Of a stretch of 6,585 nt of DNA, positions 5,820 through 6,585 are shown piece after piece. Position numbers and translations under genes: made by a program. Numbering within the stretch: the first letter of the stretch is position 1; every line of letters begins with the position of its first letter. This DNA comes from Acidobacteriota bacterium. Lineage in GTDB: Bacteria > Acidobacteriota > Terriglobia > Terriglobales > Acidobacteriaceae. The DNA is taken from contig QHVR01000057.1 in assembly GCA_003223595.1 (NCBI GenBank), positions 1 to 6,585 of the forward strand. The letters are read 5' to 3'. The notes beneath the pieces were generated by a model. It was not told the origin of the DNA, searched no databases, and worked only from the letters and a program-made list of their open reading frames with translations.

Positions 5820-6585
5820 CTACTTCTTGTAATCGAACCAGAACTCGACGGAGACCTTGCTGCCGGAGTAATCGGGAGGCAAAGCTCCGAAGGTATCAAT
5901 GCGCTGAAGGGCGCGAACTGCTGAAATGTCGAGCGAGGGTACGCCGCTCGATTGCTCGATGCGCACATTACCGGGATGTCCGTCGCGCGCGATATCGAAG
6001 GTGATGTAGACGCGGTTGGCGCTGCTGATGCGCGGATCGATTTCGTATTTGAGCCAGTTCTGCGAGACCACGCGCTGCACGCCTTGCACGTACCAGGCGA
6101 ACCGATTTCCGAAATCGCCCCCGCCCCCGGTGAAGCCAAACCCGCCCTTCGCCCCGGCCGCATTGAAAGTACCGTAGGGACCACTCACGGGGCCGCCCTC
6201 ACCGAACGCAACCTGGTTATTTTCGGGCTCTGGCTCAGGCTGCGGCGTGGCCTTCTTGGTGACGGTTTCCTGCTTCTTTTTCGGCTTAATCTTGGCGTTC
6301 TTGCCCTGGATGTCGATGGCTTCAGGTTCAGGCTTCTCTTCAATCTTGGGCTGCGATTGCGTGACGCCCTTGGACTCGTTCGCCAGCACGTTCTGGGTTG
6401 GCGAAGGCGGCACAGGGAGAGGAACCGAACTCACGAGCGTGGCGCCGATCGCTTCTCCGCCGCCTCCGGCGCCCCAAGTGTCCCCACTCGTACGATAGAA
6501 GAATGCGGAGTAGCCGAACAGAAAGAGGGTAATCCCGATATGCAGGCCCAGCGACCAGGCAAGAGCGCGTCCCCACTGGTCATGC
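5820..6585 (-). CDS. TolA/TonB-like energy transducer, 3' part
   Basis: The frame stays open to the right edge with no credible start, so the beginning lies beyond the window; the in-frame GTG at 6434 would remove the membrane anchor. The visible 254 residues begin with a membrane segment (about 8-30, ALAWSLGLHIGITLFLFGYS). A Pro/Glu/Lys-rich stretch (about 55-125, with PEPE and KPKKKQ runs) forms an extended periplasmic linker, followed by a glycine-rich part (127-160). A TonB-type C-terminal domain (about 162-254) follows: AWYVQGVQRVVSQNWLK, YITFDIARDGHPGNVRIEQS, ALQRI and VEFWFDYKK at the end. By position directly before tolB it should act as TolA, carrying energy from an inner-membrane TolQR motor to TolB-Pal. 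By domain it would be annotated as a TonB family protein. The stop is 177 bases before the chosen tolB start. Confidence 0.88.
   Translation of the reverse strand, partial: HDQWGRALAWSLGLHIGITLFLFGYSAFFYRTSGDTWGAGGGGEAIGATLVSSVPLPVPPSPTQNVLANESKGVTQSQPKIEEKPEPEAIDIQGKNAKIKPKKKQETVTKKATPQPEPEPENNQVAFGEGGPVSGPYGTFNAAGAKGGFGFTGGGGDFGNRFAWYVQGVQRVVSQNWLKYEIDPRISSANRVYITFDIARDGHPGNVRIEQSSGVPSLDISAVRALQRIDTFGALPPDYSGSKVSVEFWFDYKK

Noticed and set aside
1..6585. A novel defence, mobile or CRISPR-type system
   Set aside because: All larger genes belong to central metabolism (KorAB) or the Tol-Pal envelope system; no spaced repeats, transposase, integrase or nuclease signatures are seen.

Overview
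The window reads as a piece of an Acidobacteriota-type chromosome (Terriglobia/Koribacter-like). This placement is inferred from moderately high GC, a two-subunit 2-oxoacid:ferredoxin oxidoreductase, a Tol-Pal cluster whose TolA position holds a TonB-type protein, a Pal lipoprotein with an inserted Ig-like domain, and tiny His/Lys-rich and Asp/Glu-rich proteins. No marker gene is present, so the phylum call is moderate. There are no rRNA or tRNA genes, CRISPR arrays or insertion sequences.

Left part, + strand (1-1953): the 3' half of the alpha subunit and the complete beta subunit of a 2-oxoglutarate (2-oxoacid):ferredoxin oxidoreductase, korA-korB. The stop of one abuts the start of the next and a strong Shine-Dalgarno lies in the end of korA, so they form one translationally linked unit. 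The enzyme converts a 2-oxoacid plus CoA to acyl-CoA, CO2 and reduced ferredoxin.

Middle (1954-2442): a small-gene region. A 66-residue, very hydrophilic ORF lies on the - strand (1996-2196) and converges on korB. A 56-residue secreted His/Lys-rich protein lies on the + strand (2272-2442). The two are divergent, and the 75-bp gap between them is AT-rich and flanked by a 7-bp inverted repeat. The secreted-protein gene converges on cpoB, and the two stop codons share the palindrome CTAG.

Right part, - strand (2439-6585): the distal half of a Tol-Pal envelope cluster, in transcription order tolA/tonB-like (5' end beyond the right edge), tolB, pal, cpoB (ybgF). The products would link an energised inner-membrane TolQR motor (presumably encoded just beyond the window) through a periplasm-spanning TolA/TonB-like rod to the TolB propeller, the peptidoglycan-binding Pal lipoprotein and the CpoB coiled-coil/TPR regulator. 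Together they maintain the outer membrane and constrict it at division. Gaps between these genes (about 58-188 nt) are larger than in a tightly packed operon. They contain a perfect 11-bp hairpin (pal-cpoB) and palindromic repeats (tolA-tolB).

Most of the window is recognisable core biology. The parts that deserve a second look are the Ig-like insertion in Pal, the two small proteins with their shared divergent region, the pal-cpoB hairpin, and the uncertain start of TolB.
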